64,000 nucleotides of DNA from Panagrolaimus kolymaensis (Eukaryota > Nematoda > Chromadorea > Rhabditida > Panagrolaimidae): positions 2,046,001 to 2,110,000 of the forward strand of contig JAJQJQ010000015.1 of assembly GCA_028622995.1 (NCBI GenBank). The letters are read 5' to 3'. The position numbers and the translations under genes are program-made. Positions 49,410-62,968 of this stretch are shown here, in pieces; the stretch's first letter is position 1, and every line of letters begins with the position of its first letter. Under the pieces are notes generated by a model that was not told where the DNA came from, ran no database searches, and saw only the letters and a list, made by a program, of their open reading frames with translations.

Positions 49410-52400
49410 AATTGATTATTTTCTTTTCCTCTATTTTAATTAAATAAAGGAAGATTTTGTATATACTGTAAAACTTGTTTAGTTGATGAATAAAAATTTT
49501 ATTAATTGCTTTTCATGTTTTGTTTCGATAAGATAATTTTTTGCTAATATGCATTCTCTTCCTATAATTCTCTATTTTTTGCTTGATTTTAACTCGCCAA
49601 TAGTGTTACTAATTTTATTGTGAAATACCAACCTCTTTAATGAATTTAAAATTTACGATTAATGTTGCTAAAAATGCTCGGTTTCTATTTAGAAACGTTG
49701 GTCAACTTTAAAATAATGGCATGAAAGCCGTCCCTAGGTTGAGGTTCCGTGGAGCAATGGGAATGATGAATTATTAAAAACAGATTTAGGTGTTTATTAA
49801 CGAATGTTTTATTTGCAGATTTTTTTTTTGCGTTGTGTAACACATTTTACATTGTCATTGACGAAGAAAAAAACGCTTTTTGTAATACATAGCTATAATC
49901 ATTTAATCGGGATGGCTAAACTATAACTCATCCATGACATACGATTATAAGAGATATTCATTCTTCTTTTAAACTCTTTAAATTTTGGATGAATAAGAAA
50001 TTCATAAACTGTGAAATTTTGTATTTTTCGTAGAAGGTACAAGGAAGTTCTCTTTTTCTCACATTTCCTAATATTCTCCTTGCACCTCCACTTTGAAAGT
50101 AGGACTTCGCCCTCGTGGTTGCCCTCATTTTATTTACTTCTCAAGGCCACATTTTTTTTTGAATCAAACACTAAATGACCGCCATTTTTTTTGGTTCACA
50201 GCCAAGAAAATCTTTTTTTCGCTTTCAGTCATTTTTCGAGAAATGAAATGTCTGAAATAGCTGTGGTGGTGGTAGAAAAAAAAGTAGCCGCTAAAGGGAA
50301 AAAATGCAAGCACTGAGACAACACTTCTTCGTATATTTGGATTTAAAAAAAAAAAGAAAGAAAAGCGTTCATTTTTTTTTTAGTTTGAAGCCGCAATTCA
50401 AAAAGACCTCAAAGTTCTTCGCACTATATTTTTTTTTGTTTCTTCCTAGTCTCTTTTGATGCGTGTTTTTTCTTCTTCAACACTACCACCACCCACAAAA
50501 CAGACAACCGACTATGACTACGTCGACATAGACTCAACCAGATTACGAATAAAGCTAGACAAGAACAAAAAAAAGTGTGCGAGAAAAAAATTTTTTAAAC
50601 AAAAGCACAAAAAAGAATAAAAGACAATCATACAAAAAAGTGATGGTAGTGGACATTGGTCAGAGTCAGTTAGTTTAGTTTCGCGTGGCAGTCAATTCAT
50701 TCATATAAATGAATACCACCATACTAATTTTTTTTTTTCGTCTTTATTTGCTCAATCAAAATATGCGACAGCTTTTATTGCGAACGAAAACAAAAAAAAT
50801 TATTATAAAACATGTGACATCGAAGCAACAACGCATACAAAAATTATATAAACACATCAACAAACAAACAAAATAAGCGGGAAATAACTTTCATGTCCTC
50901 ACTTTAATGTTTTTTGATCAAAATTATTGTTGAAGAGCAGTCAGAAAAACAGTAGAAAATAATATTATTTTAAGTGCAAAAACAATATTGCTAAATCTAG
51001 AAAAAGTAATAATACAAAGCTCAAAAATTTGTGCTACTTTTAATCCTTGCACACAACGAATTTTTACTCTAACAAATATATTAGATTTAGCAGGTTTAAT
51101 TACCGCGGCATTTTTTAAATGTGTAATCACAAATTGTTGCATACAAAATTTTAAATTCTGCAAAGAAACCTCAACGACAGGAGATATACTTCAAGCTAAT
51201 ATGATTCTGGAAGATCAAAGACTCCAACAAAAACTGTAACACTTTTAAAGCTTCGTGATGATTGGTGAATGTTTTCTTATTGTATTTTCGCGAATATTCA
51301 ATTCTGTGTTTAGATATTACAATTTTAAATGAACATTATTAAGAGATACTTTAAACAAGCCGATTCATTTTCAGTGGTTTTTTTCTTTCTCTTTGCTTGC
51401 TTCATGATTGTTTATGGCTAACACAACAAAGGATTAATTGAATATTTTTTTAGCACATCAAACATTTTTTCTTTCTTCTTTCATGAACCGTTCCCCTCAA
51501 GCATTTTCTTTTTTCTTCCCTCTTTTTCTCTTCATTTTTGATCCATTTCAACTCGTCGCCAACGCTTATCCGATCATCGAACTGCTCCTTTCCTTCATCA
51601 TTCTTTCTTTCATTCTGTCGTCCGACCTAACCAACCAGCTTTTTTCGAGCAGCACACCACAACAGCAGCAACGCCATTCAAAGAAGAAAAAAAAAGTGGA
51701 AACGAAACATTGAAGAAAAAACTGAAGGAAAATAACTACTACTACACTGCCGAACATTCCTTCGACTATACACTAATGTTGTTCATCTTTGCTCACTAGT
51801 TATTGGAAAAGAGGACAAACTTTATAGTTTTTAAATTGAAAAAGAAATTTTTTATATTACCGACAAACTTGAGAAAGAATGAAAGAAAAAAAAGTTTGTC
51901 GACCAAAAAATTTAATGTCAAAGGAAGAAAAGAAGAAGAAGAACCAGCTGTAAACCGGCTGACTGACTTTTTTTTTTCTGTTCGTGTTGATGCTTTTTTT
52001 CTTCATTATAAGGATGCACTCGTATGCGGATTGGACCGATAGATGTATGTACAAGACCCACTACAGCCATCATCCTCCATCATTGCACAAAAAAAAACAC
52101 ACACATACATACTCACTAATTTCTTTTCTACTCTCTTCATTTCTTTTTCTCTTTTCTATATTGATTTTGAGTGCGCTTCTCGTATTTTTGGTGGAGCAAA
52201 AGAAAATGTGAGCGTTTGTCCGCCATTGGAAAAAAATGTATACTTTTCGTTTTTCTCTTTTTTTGCGTCATGCGTTAGTCGTTTTTCTTGCTCGAAGTAC
52301 TCCTCGATGTTTGAAGCTTTTGTCTCTCTTTCTCTTTGTGTCGTATTTATCCTCCTTTCTCATTTAACGATATAAAAATCAGCTGATTATATACGTTCAA

Positions 52401-53661
52401 GTATATTATATATATTACTGCTAAATTATACCCTTAATATAATTAAGTTTAAAAGAGGTTTAAATGAAGACTTCTAAAAATTTTCAGTTTAAAAAAAAGA
52501 GCGTGGAAGAGGAAAAAAAGTGTGACTCGTGAAAAAAAAGTGGCAGTTCGTGAACTCTGATCGTTAGGGTTTTTAAATGCGCAAATGATTGCTTTTATGA
52601 ATTCGGTTTGATTTAAAAATATTATTGGAATGCTTGACTTGTCTTTCTATAAAGCTTTTGAAGATTTATGTAATTCTTTAGTGGTTTTTTTTTTTTTGCG
52701 TGTGCCATGATAAGAGCATTTATCTCTATTAATTATTTTAAAAAATGTGAAATAAGATTTGAAAAAAAGAGGTGATCGGCGATCGATCAGGGTGTTACGT
52801 GCAACGATGTCGTTGTTGTACTCCGGGTGGCGCAGATTCACAAAAAAAAAATATTGGGAGAAGGAATATCAGCCTGTGCGCGGCGGCGGCAGTAGCGCTC
52901 TTGCTTTAGTCTCTTTCTCCTTTCATCCAACCGAATATGTCTTCTTTGCTTTTTTGAAAATTAATAGGGTAAATGGGGTTATCCTTGCGTAATATCTTGA
53001 TTCATGTCGAATTTTGATGAATGTGTTGAGAAGGGCTTTGTTTTTGGGTTTGAGGAAAATAGGGCTTATCTAAGGGATAAGAAAATTTTGATTGGAATGT
53101 CAAGAATGTATGTAAAAAATAATTTCTTGTTTGATTGATAAAGTTCTGATTTGTTATTCATCTTTAAAGAAGGCATAGTTATTCTTTTTTAAGTTTTAAG
53201 CGCGTTTTTGTTAGTAGCAATGGAGCCAATGTTGAATAATTTCATGTGTTGGCACTGAGCCAAACTGCTTTTAATGATTCATATTTTGGTTTAACTAATC
53301 GTAAATAATCATTCAATAATTGTGAACCTTCGCTATCGATACCACACATGGTTATCATCGAGATTTATTATTACAGAAAAATATCATTTACCACATAAGC
53401 TTAATTAATAAATTATTTCGTATGAAATCCTTATTTAATTTTTCTATGTTTTCTTTCCCCACATTACTTGTTGATCCATCCCTTCCTCCATATCTGGAAA
53501 CATTCATTTCCCATTATCCCTTACCTTCTTTTGGATTCTATAAGATCAGAAAATAATGTTTCTATTTTTTTATTGATTCGTTTTTTTCTTCCTTGTCTCT
53601 CTTTTATCGATTATCAATAATTTTTTCTTTTATCTTACTTTTTTGTTTGTTTCAGTTCACA
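49410..53661. other. Long non-coding region upstream of the C2H2 gene
   Basis: 4.2 kb. An AATAAA for the ABHD gene lies near 49442. The segment 50924-51239 is open on both strands but lacks a start and family resemblance. A GC-rich patch at 52765-52910 (including GGCGATCGATC and a GCGCGGCGGCGGC run) and a perfect NFI-type palindrome at 53249-53263 suggest regulatory sequence for the downstream gene. No gene recognised. Confidence 0.5.
53249..53263. promoter_or_regulatory. Perfect nuclear factor I (NFI/CTF) palindrome
   Basis: TTGGCACTGAGCCAA matches TTGGC-N5-GCCAA exactly. It lies about 400 bases upstream of the zinc-finger gene start. NFI proteins are conserved in nematodes. Function here is inference from the match alone. 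Confidence 0.35.
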
Positions 53662-56600
53662 ATGTCCGATGATACGGACAATATAGCTTCTTTAAGAAGA
53701 TCAAAGCGAAATAAATTTCATCTTGATGTAGCTGCCATTCACCATGGTCGAAGTCGTTCCCCAGCTATTCAACAACAACAACAACAACAACAACCGTTAC
53801 TCATGATTCAACCTGGCCCATTGTCAGCTATTATTAAAGCATCACCAAGAGATTCGCCTATTGTGTTTCCCAAAGAAGAAGTCATCATCCCATCAAATGA
53901 TGAAGCTTCTTCTTCAATGATATTTATGCCTAAAAAAATTACACCCAAAAAAGCTACATTTGTTTCACGCGAAGAAACAACAACACCAGAAAGTTTAGGA
54001 AAACGAAAGCGTAAAGCCGCAGTTTTCGATGATTTTAGTTATTCCATTGATTCTGAAGATGATACTGAACATGTTGCTGCAGTTGGAATTGAATATGTTA
54101 CTGAAGCATCATCTACTGGGATTAAGGTTTGTTGTCATCAAAGAGGATGAAGAGGAACTTCAAAATTAAAAGGATTTATTACTTTTATAGTCTGAGAGTG
54201 ATTTCTCTTGCCCTCGATGCCCCGCACAATTTGATACCCGCGTTGGCCTCACAAATCATTTAAAGCTTCATGGAGCTAATAAAACATTTCCATGCCATTC
54301 CTGTGATTTTTCATGCACAAATCGAAAAACTATGAGACAACATCGAAAAGTTCATGGACAAATAGTTCCTGCAAGAAAAAAGAAATCAATGGAATCAAAG
54401 GTATGTGTTTCATTTTTTGAAATAAAAAATTTACGTCAACCAAAACGATAATTTATTTTCGAGAATCTCTGTGTAAAAGTTATTTATCATTAATTTACAC
54501 CCATTATTTTTAGAAGCCATCACCTTTCAATGTGGATAATATTTTTGGTAGCGATGGTAAAAAACCTAAGCGTTCATTTCCATGCCCATGGTGCCCATTC
54601 AAAACTCATACCTTTGCTCGTTTAGTCCCTCATAAACTTGGCCATTTTCGTGCACATGGTTATCAATGTCCAAGCTGTACGTTTAGGTAAGCATAATTTT
54701 TTATGCCAATCAAAAAACCATTCTTCTTTTATTCAAACACAAAAAAAACGGTGAACATCTTTGACATTTTTTATTTTCAGTTTTTTTCTTACTTTTGTTG
54801 CGGGAAAAAAAGGTGAAGCGTTCGTTCGTTTTTTCTGATAAAAAAACAGCAGGTTAAAACAATGAACAACTTGTGACGAAATTTTCCTTGCATATAAGAA
54901 TTACAACGTGTATTTTTCTAATTATTTTTACCCGTGTAAAAATTTCTTTAAAAAATCTGGTGTAGCTTTGAGTTAAGTCTTTAACGAACGATTAAAAAAA
55001 TATGAGTCACAAAATGACGACGACGACTTCATTTTTTGTTATTGTGGGAAAGGCCGTTGCTACTCATGAATGTATGGCGTTAGTTTTATTTCCTTATTAA
55101 TTTTTCTTTTTCTTTGAAAGAGTTTAAAATTGTAATTTTAGGAATTCACAAAAAGGAAAGAAGTTTCAAAAAAAAGTGAGGGTGTTTAAAAAACATAATA
55201 TGTATAATTTTATTGATGCACTTTGAACTTTGGAGGCGCTGAATTTTAGAGCTTTACATATGAGGGGAAAAGGGAAAGGAAATGGCATGCTTTTTAAAAG
55301 TTCAAAAGGTAAAGAAGGCGACTATGCGACAATCATAAATTAATGTAGGCAATAAAATATTAATTTATTGAATTGAAAAGTAATAATAAAACTAAAAAGT
55401 GAGAAGTTGCTTTCATGGCCAAAAAATATATATGTTACGTTAAAGATAATAAGTTAAATCTGTAAACATTAAAATTTGATAAATATTGGATTCTACGATA
55501 CTTAAGCCAACTGGAAAAAAAATCTTTAACTACAAATAATTCTTGTATTTTTGGTTTTATAGTTATTTATTTCTCTTCCATTTTAGAGCTGAATCTCAAT
55601 CATATCTTAAAACTCATCTTGCTTTACATGGAAAACAAGCCTTAGAGCTTTGGCCACCAGTATACATGACTACCGTATCACCCGATCTTCCATCAATTCC
55701 AATAAAAATTATTCGAAAATCCTTTCATCCTGAACGTCCACTCTTAATTTGTAATGATTGTGATTTTGAAACTCGTTTGAGACTTCGATTTGAACGTCAT
55801 TGTCGCAAAAAGCATTCAAAGAAAAATTTAAAAAAGAAAAATCGACGCATAAAAGTTTGTTTTCTTTTTCTCGTTCTTCTTCTTCCTTGTTTTTTTTTCA
55901 TGAACGAAAAAAGAATGGATTGTGTCTGCTTCAAATGAACGCAATTTATTTTTTCGAAGAACAATCAAAAAATAAACAAAACACAAAAATTATAATGGAT
56001 ACTTTTTTTTTCAGCAAAGATCGGAAATAGTTGAACTTTTGCCTAAAAAAATTCAACTTAAATGTGTTATACATCGAACATGCCCATATTGTGGAAAAAA
56101 GTGTGGAAGTGAAGGCCATTATCGAGTTCATTATGCTTTAAGACATTTTACAAATCAACGTCAAAATCGACCAAATTGCATTGCAATGGTTAATGAGTTA
56201 ATTGGAAAATCAGAATTGTATGTTTTTCTTTGAATATTTTTTTTACCAAAAAACACAAAATCCTCATTGGTTTCTTCTTATTTACGATGTTAAAAAATCA
56301 ATAAATAATTTCAGTTTGGATTCAATTTATGCGGATAACAAAGATCCCCAAGAATTTATTGGTCATGTTGCAGCTTTAGGGCCTCAAAGTATGATTGGAG
56401 AATTAATTGCTGGTTTAGCCATTTTTAATTGTTCTGAATGCCCATATAAAACAAATAACAAAGCTAAAATTACTAGTCATGAATTAAAACATCAACTTAA
56501 AGCTGAATTACAGGTATGCATTTTTTTGTTGCCCGGAAATTAATGTTACTGAATTTCTAAGATAGATTGCAAAATTTTGTCTTTCTAAAAATCTATTGCT

Positions 56601-59600
56601 ATCTTTTAATAAATAATTTACCCTTGCTAAAATTTTAACACCTTAAAAAATTTTTACGATGCGCATCCTAGATTTCTCTTGCAAGATCTTACAAAATCTT
56701 ATGCAACATTTACAAAATCAAATTCTTTTCTTTTTTCAGTGTCCAAATTGCACATATTCATGCAAAACTCAAACAACATTTGAAAAGCATTTCCACCTTC
56801 ATATGGATCCCAGTCAACTTCTGATTACTACTTCCTCATCATCTTCTTGTGAGAATCCATCCTTCAATATTTCTTCCAGAGAAGCTTTAGGACTCTCATC
56901 ATCATCAACAACACCTAATACTTTACAAGGAAGAAAACCTGTAAGTTTTAAACGAGGCGAAATCTTTTTTTCTTTCTTTTTAAAAAACGTGCATTAAAAA
57001 ATATTTGTGCGTGTGCTTGCATTTGCTTGCTGGTGGCTGCTGAGCCCGATGAGAAGAAACAGCAACAACAAAAAAATTGGTAGTAGTAAGGGCGTTTCTA
57101 TCATCTCTCCTCTTTTTTCCCTTTCCTTTTTTTTCATCTTTTCGCCTTCTCAGCTTTTTTTCGGTGTTGAATTGAATTGAAAAAAGACTGCCTGCAAAAA
57201 ATAAAATCAACCAATATAATTTTCGCCTATGTTATTTTTTTTCTTTAACCCTTCCTAAAAAAATCATTTTTTTCTTTTTGTCTTTATTAGGTTAAACACA
57301 CATAAATAAGAGAGATGATATTTTTTAAATCAAGCCATGATGATACTACATAAATTCCTTGCAACTCTTTTTTGTTTGTTGTTATTTTGCTTTTACAAAT
57401 TTTTAAAGCACCGATATAAATTGCTTACAAATAAATGCATTGCGTTGATTTAATATATTGATTTAAATCAATCAAAAAAAATTGACCACTTCTTTTTTTT
57501 TTTGATGATTTTTTTCTTAACTTCTTTCAATTTTTTTAGGAATTTTCATTACGGTGTAACCTTTGTCCATATCGATCTAAACACGGATGTGATATGAAAG
57601 CGCATCAAAAAATGCATTCAGATCGTGGAGCATTTAAATGTCATTATTGTACATATTCAACAATGAGGCTCAATGCTCTTAAATCTCATCATGCTTTACA
57701 TAAAGCTGAACAAGGTTCAATGCCGGAATGTGCTTCCACTCCATCACCCAATCAACCCATGGTACAAAAATTACCTGAAAAGGAAAAAGAATCAGAATTT
57801 TTACCTAAAGAAGTTATCATTACAAAATTATGGGATGATACCCATTCACAAGTTATGGGACGAAAAATGATGAAAAATAATGGATCCATTTTTTATCGAT
57901 GCTCCCATTGCCCTTATGAAGCCAAATATCCTTCAACCTTGAATCAACATTTTAGGTAAGACTACTTTGGGTTTTTTAAAATGATTAAGAGGAAAATAGA
58001 TTTTTTATTACCGTATCCTAAAAACTTAATTTTCTAAAAAAATTTAATTATAAGTAGTTCTAAAACACAGGTATTTCTCGCAAAAAATTGAAACTTTAAA
58101 AAAGGTTTTGTATTGATTTTTGCTCTCTGTTTTATGACGTAGATTAAACTTTGTGGTCTAATAAACGTCACTGTACATAGATGAGAAAAAATCAAAAAAT
58201 TGTTTGTTGTTTGGTAAAACCTCAAACAAATAAGTAGAAAAAATAATACAGTGATTCAAAATAACGAAATGAAATATCCATTCATTTATTATACTACTTA
58301 CATATTTCCATTTTTAGATATCATAATCGAATTGCAAAATATAAATGTCCAAAATGCACATTCGCCACCGATCGAGATGATATTTTACCCAAGCATATTG
58401 ATTCACATCAAAATGAACCAGCTCCCGATGGTGGATATAAATGCACTGCGTGCCCCTATCTCGCTGATTCATATGGAAAACAATGGCATCATGTACAAAA
58501 GCATAAAAAAGTTGGAAGATTTAATTGCCATATTTGTAAATTTGGTGTTGGTTCAATTCAATCCTATAATGATCACATGATGCTTCATGGAGTTGTGGGT
58601 ACAAATGGAATTGAACATACTCCTTTGCCGAATCAAACCATTCTTGTAACAGCTTTAAAACAAACCAGCGTCGAATCTGCTACAACCACGGATATTTCAT
58701 CCTCAGGTAATGAACGTCGAACACCTGATGCAATTTCTTCAATTGCTTCAACTTCAAGTGAAAAGGATAAAAGTGAAGAACGTTCAACCACGAACAGTCT
58801 TCCAGGGGTAGCAATTGCACAAGATTTTGAATTGGATATGGATTGGTCGGGTGCTTCTCCAATTGCTTCTTCTTCCATAACAACAACAATAAATGCAAGT
58901 CAAAGAAAAAACACAGAATCTCCATCAATTAATGGAGGCCCTACCACTCGAGGCAAATATAAAACTACACCATCCAAACGAACACCATTAAAACAACAAC
59001 AGCAACAACTAAATAATGCTTTGCCACAATTAAATGGACCGTATAAAAATAATATTCAAATTGAACTTCCACCTATTCCAGCTTCAATTCGTCCAAAACA
59101 TAAACGGCAATTATCCGATTCATCACTCCATCCATCTTCAAAAGATGATGAAGATGAAGAAAAAATTCATGAATGTAAATATTGTCCATTTACATGTTTG
59201 GATAAGAAAATGGTTAAGTTCCATATGAGAATGCATCAAGAACCTGAGCGTCCACAAAAGTGCGCGATGTGTTCGTTCAGTTGTTTTAACATCGATGCCC
59301 TTTATTCTCATATGAATGTTCATGCGCCTCAATTGCCTGAAAATATGCTAAATATTATGAAAAAGAAATTAGCTCAAAGGCGTCGAAATGGTTCCTTGCA
59401 TGAAAGAGAAACCCTTCCATCAAATGCCGTAAACGTATTTCAATGCCAACAATGTTCCTTTCGAACTGCTTATCAAGATCGATTTTTACAACATCGAATG
59501 GAGCATGTTCAGGTTTAAAAAAAAATTAAAAACAAATTTTAAGGTTAAAGTAATTATAATTTTAGCTTTTACAACAACGGCTAATGACCCAAATGAAACG

Positions 59601-60348
59601 AGCAGCAAATGATGATCGGGATGGAAGAAAATCCAAAATAATTATTAGGAAAAAAGCTGAAAGGAAATGGGTAGGATTTTCAATCGAATAAATGAATACT
59701 TCCTTATTTTTCTAAACCCATATTCATTAAACGACTATTCTTCAAACTTGTATAAAATTATATTGAGCGCCTTTTTTTAGAATTATTGTACACAATGTTC
59801 CTTCCGTTGCGATACCCTTGTTGCATTAATGAATCATCAAGAATATCATGGATCACGAAATAATGTATTTCAATGTCGATATTGTAATTACAGTGCCAAT
59901 AATCACGATGTGGTAACATACCATGAAAATACCCATCACATGGATCTTCCCGCTACTAATCAAACATTGAATTTAGCTGCAGTTAATGGAATTATTGATA
60001 CAGTAAGTTGGAATCGTAGCTAATTTTAATAAATAAAAAGTATGGCTTTGAAAGATTTAAAATTTTTTGACATTTCAGGATCAAATATCTGAAAAGCGTC
60101 AAAAATACACATGTACTCGATGCATCTCATTTGCTTGCCATGAACTTGCAGATTATATCAATCATTTTGAAACCACACATATGGGTGAACCAGAATTTGA
60201 AGATATCATTGAAAAATTACGCATGGGTCTTTTACCAACTTTTAATTTGAGAGTTCCACAACAGCAACAAACCTGTCATGCTTCTATCGCTCAAGAACAA
60301 CAACATTCTCCCGTTCTTCCTTTAGCTTCTTCTGAAGCATCTATGTAA
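53662..60348 (+). CDS. Large C2H2 zinc-finger protein with about 20 fingers (REST/SPR-4-like)
   Basis: Twelve exons: 53662-54126, 54191-54400, 54514-54686, 55587-55854, 56015-56217, 56315-56513, 56740-56940, 57540-57955, 58318-59512, 59566-59670, 59781-60002 and 60079-60348; 1308 aa, all in phase. The start MSDDTDNIASLRRSKRNKF follows an acceptor at 53654-53655; the upstream open frame would be intron. A polyGln run sits near residue 35. Fingers are spread singly and in small clusters over almost every exon, many of the C-x2-C-(Y/F/S) type with short linkers (CPRCPAQFD, CHSCDFSC, CPWCPFKTH, CNLCPYRSK, CKYCPFTCL, CQQCSFRTA, CTQCSFRCD, CRYCNYSAN). I count about 20, the last (CTRCISFAC...HFETTH) irregular. 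Exon 9 also has a long Ser/Thr-rich linker. This layout and length recall C. elegans SPR-4, a REST-like repressor acting with SPR-5 demethylase; the link is a memory-based guess. Confidence 0.88.
54687..55586 (+). other. Long intron of the C2H2 gene
   Basis: Splits finger 4 between its cysteines and histidines (CPSCTFR / AESQSYLKTHLALH). No embedded gene recognised. Confidence 0.6.
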
Positions 60349-61115
60349 TTTTTTTAAATGCCGATATCCAAAAAAAAAACAAGTCTTTCAAAAACTTTGC
60401 AACAAAACATAGGGTTGTTTTAAAGTCTTTCAAAATCATTCCTCTTAAAACTTTCAAAAAATCAAAAAAGCCCTTATCTTGCAAAAGTTTTCTTTCATTT
60501 TAATGTTTATATTAATAAGCTTAAAAACATTATAATTTTAATAGCTCTTTTATTATAAGTGTGTCCATAAAGAGGATTTAATTTTTTATTTCTAATGCTC
60601 ACTGCTTTTTGTCACCAAAAGTCTTTAGTCCCAAATTCCAATCAGCCTTTTGCTCCTTATTTTCAAGCGTTTTCTAATGGCCTTAAAATTATCGTTTCTT
60701 TCATTAATTTTTAAATCTAATGTTATTTTCTTTTCTTTTTGATTTAAATCAGGGTTTTGAAGTATATAGTTTACTGTATTATTAATATCCATTTCGCCTT
60801 TCAATATTTAGTTCAAAAATGTTTGCTCTCCGTAATTTTGCCAAATTTTTTGTTTAACCATGTCACTTTTGTAAACACATTTACATCTTTTCACTTTTGC
60901 TTTCATTTCATTACGTTTGAAAGTCTTTCAACTCAAAATCCAATTATAAAACTGCTTAAAAGACAAATCATATTATAATAAATTTATAACAATAACACAT
61001 AGTTTTTATTTTAACAACAAGAAAACAAAAAATATAAAAAATTCAACAAGACATGTTCACAAAGAATATAAACTATATTTAATTCTATGAGCATCGGGTT
61101 AAAATTTGAGTGCAC
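60349..61115. other. Convergent 3' regions of the C2H2 and RGG genes
   Basis: AT-rich spacer between two convergent stop codons. No coding segment. Confidence 0.5.
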
Positions 61116-62723
61116 TTATTCATCAAAGGCAACTCGTTTTCCTTGTGGACCACCAGATTGATTTTGACGTTGTTGTTGTTTCGCTTGCCAACTAGGATGA
61201 ACACCACCACGATCACCTCGATCATTTCCACGACCACGTCCACCAAAGCCACCGCGAGGAGATCCACGTCCACCAAAGCCGCCACGATCATTGCCACGAC
61301 CACGTCCACCAAAGCCGCCTCGATCATTGCCACGACCACGTCCTTCACCAAAGCTACCACGAGGAGATCCACGTCCACCGAATCCGCCACGACCCCGTCC
61401 ACCTCGATCGCCACCACGGAAGCTGCTGTTGCCATGTTGATTGAATCTTCCACCACGATCACTTCCGCCACGTTCACTTCCGCCTCGAGGACTATGAGAG
61501 AAACGACCACCACGATCATTATTACCAAAGTTACCGCCGCGACCGCGTCCACCAGAAGAACCGCCTCGATCGCCACCACGGAAGCTGTTGTTGCCACCTC
61601 GATTCATTCCACCACGCTTGTTATCATTAGAGACATCTTGTTTTTGCTTGTCATCACCAATCTTTCCTTTCCAGAAACCTTTAGTTTGACCATCATCACC
61701 TTTCTTCTTACTCGGTGGAGGAGAAGCATCAGAATCAGCACTTTCATCTAAGCTTTCAGATTCATCTGATTCATGTTCAACAAACTGAAAAATGAATAAA
61801 TATTAAAAAATGTTGAAAAGAAAGAATCACATACGAATTTGCTAGAAGTTGCTGGCTTTTTATCTTCATTCTTAACATCAAGCTTTGCTTTCTTAGCTGG
61901 TGCAGCTTCCAAAGATTTCTCATCTTTCAAGTTGACTTTCTTAACAAGAGAAGTTGATTTAGAATCAGAACCAGGTTGAGGTCGTTTTGTGCCACCAGTA
62001 GCTGGAGTAGTTTCGGCTTTTTTAGCAGATTTAGGATGAGGAGTTGCAACTGCTGGCTTCTAAAATTATTTGTTAGATACAAAGGTAAAAAAAAAGCGAA
62101 CCTTAGGAATATTTTTAGGAGTTACTTCGGTACCAGCTTTCCCTTTCATTTGGCCATCATTCTTCTTTTTGGTTGGCATTGGAGTGATATTGACATCAGA
62201 TTCAGCACTGTCTTCATCACTTGCAGATTCAGTTTCTTCTTCAGAACCGGATTCTTCAAGAGATAATTTGCTAGAAGTAGCTGGCTTTTTGTCTGCTTTC
62301 TTATTGTCAAGTTTTGTTTTCTTGCCAGACGCAGCTTCCACAGATTTTCCATTTTTCAAATCCATTTTCTTAGGAAGAGATTTCTAAAAACGTTTATAAG
62401 ATAAGTTAAATAGAATAAAATAATACCTTTTGAGGAGGCTTTGCTGAAACTTGATCATCGCTATCAATATCGATGTTTTCATCATCTGTTTCCAATTGCT
62501 CTTCTTCTGATTCATCCGAATCTTCTCCAAGGATGTCGAGTCCTTCTTCATCTTCGAACATGTCTTCGGATTCATCTTCAGCATGTTGGTTAACGAAATC
62601 ACGGAAAGTCTCACATTCAAGCAGATGTTGCTTGATTAAGCCAAAGTGTTTTAGAGTAACTTTAGCAAGCTTTTGATCACTTGGCAAAGTAATCTTTGCA
62701 TTCTTTTTAGGTTGAAGCGACAT
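61116..62723 (-). CDS. Acidic, Lys-rich nuclear protein with C-terminal RGG domain (nucleolin/SRFBP1-like)
   Basis: Four exons, 62723-62427, 62383-62102, 62059-61835 and 61784-61116, total 490 aa. Layout: an N-terminal region with KVTLKHFGLIKQHLLECETF; acidic Asp/Glu/Ser blocks alternating with Lys/Ala/Pro-rich stretches, as in nucleolin or NOLC1-type nucleolar proteins; then about 150 residues of RGG/GRG repeats (RGGDRGG, GGRGRGN, GSPRGGFGG) that usually bind RNA and are arginine-methylated. The C-terminus HPSWQAKQQQ...GKRVAFDE resembles the HPSW...GKKITFDD tail I associate with SRFBP1/BUD22 ribosome-biogenesis factors. There is no RRM. Exons 2 and 3 share a repeated phrase (AKKAKLDVKNEDKKPATSSK against GKKTKLDNKKADKKPATSSK), so they arose by internal exon duplication. 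The acceptor TTTTCAG is 12 bases before the ATG, and cks-1 lies just upstream in the same direction. Confidence 0.85.
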
Positions 62724-62840
62724 TTTGGTGACTCTGAAAACATCATAATAAGAATAAAAAGCATACATTAACAATTAAGATATCTTAAATGTAGTGAAAC
62801 ATGAAAGTTAAAACAGAAACATAAAGATTAATCAACAAAT

Positions 62841-62846
62841 TTTATT
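62841..62846 (-). terminator. cks-1: Poly(A) signal of cks-1
   Basis: AATAAA on the minus strand, about 120 bases after the cks-1 stop and about 105 bases before the acceptor of the RGG gene at about 62735. This is the intercistronic spacing typical of nematode operons. Confidence 0.5.
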
Positions 62847-62968
62847 CAAAAAACATTAAAACAAGAAGGGCAAGAAATTGCCATAAAGCATGATATATAT
62901 CTGAGGTGATAAACAGTAAATGTACAAAGTGAGATAAAAAAATAAAAGTAAAACAAGCGCTGTAGAGC

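Noticed and set aside
51093..51104. GGTTTAATTACC, identical to the start of the SL1 spliced leader
   Set aside because: The match stops after 12 bases and no SL RNA body (donor GGTAA..., Sm site) follows.
50924..51239. Segment open on both strands (83 and 79 codons)
   Set aside because: No ATG in a good place on the plus strand, no domain, no splice or poly(A) context; left as an unexplained open stretch.
53593..53661. N-terminal hydrophobic extension of the zinc-finger protein (MSLFYRLSII...)
   Set aside because: It is pyrimidine-rich intron or outron translated in frame; a TTTCAG acceptor precedes the better ATG at 53662.
61085..61751. Long Thr/Ile- and Val-rich frames antisense to and overlapping the RGG region
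   Set aside because: They are frame-shifted readings of the RGG repeats.
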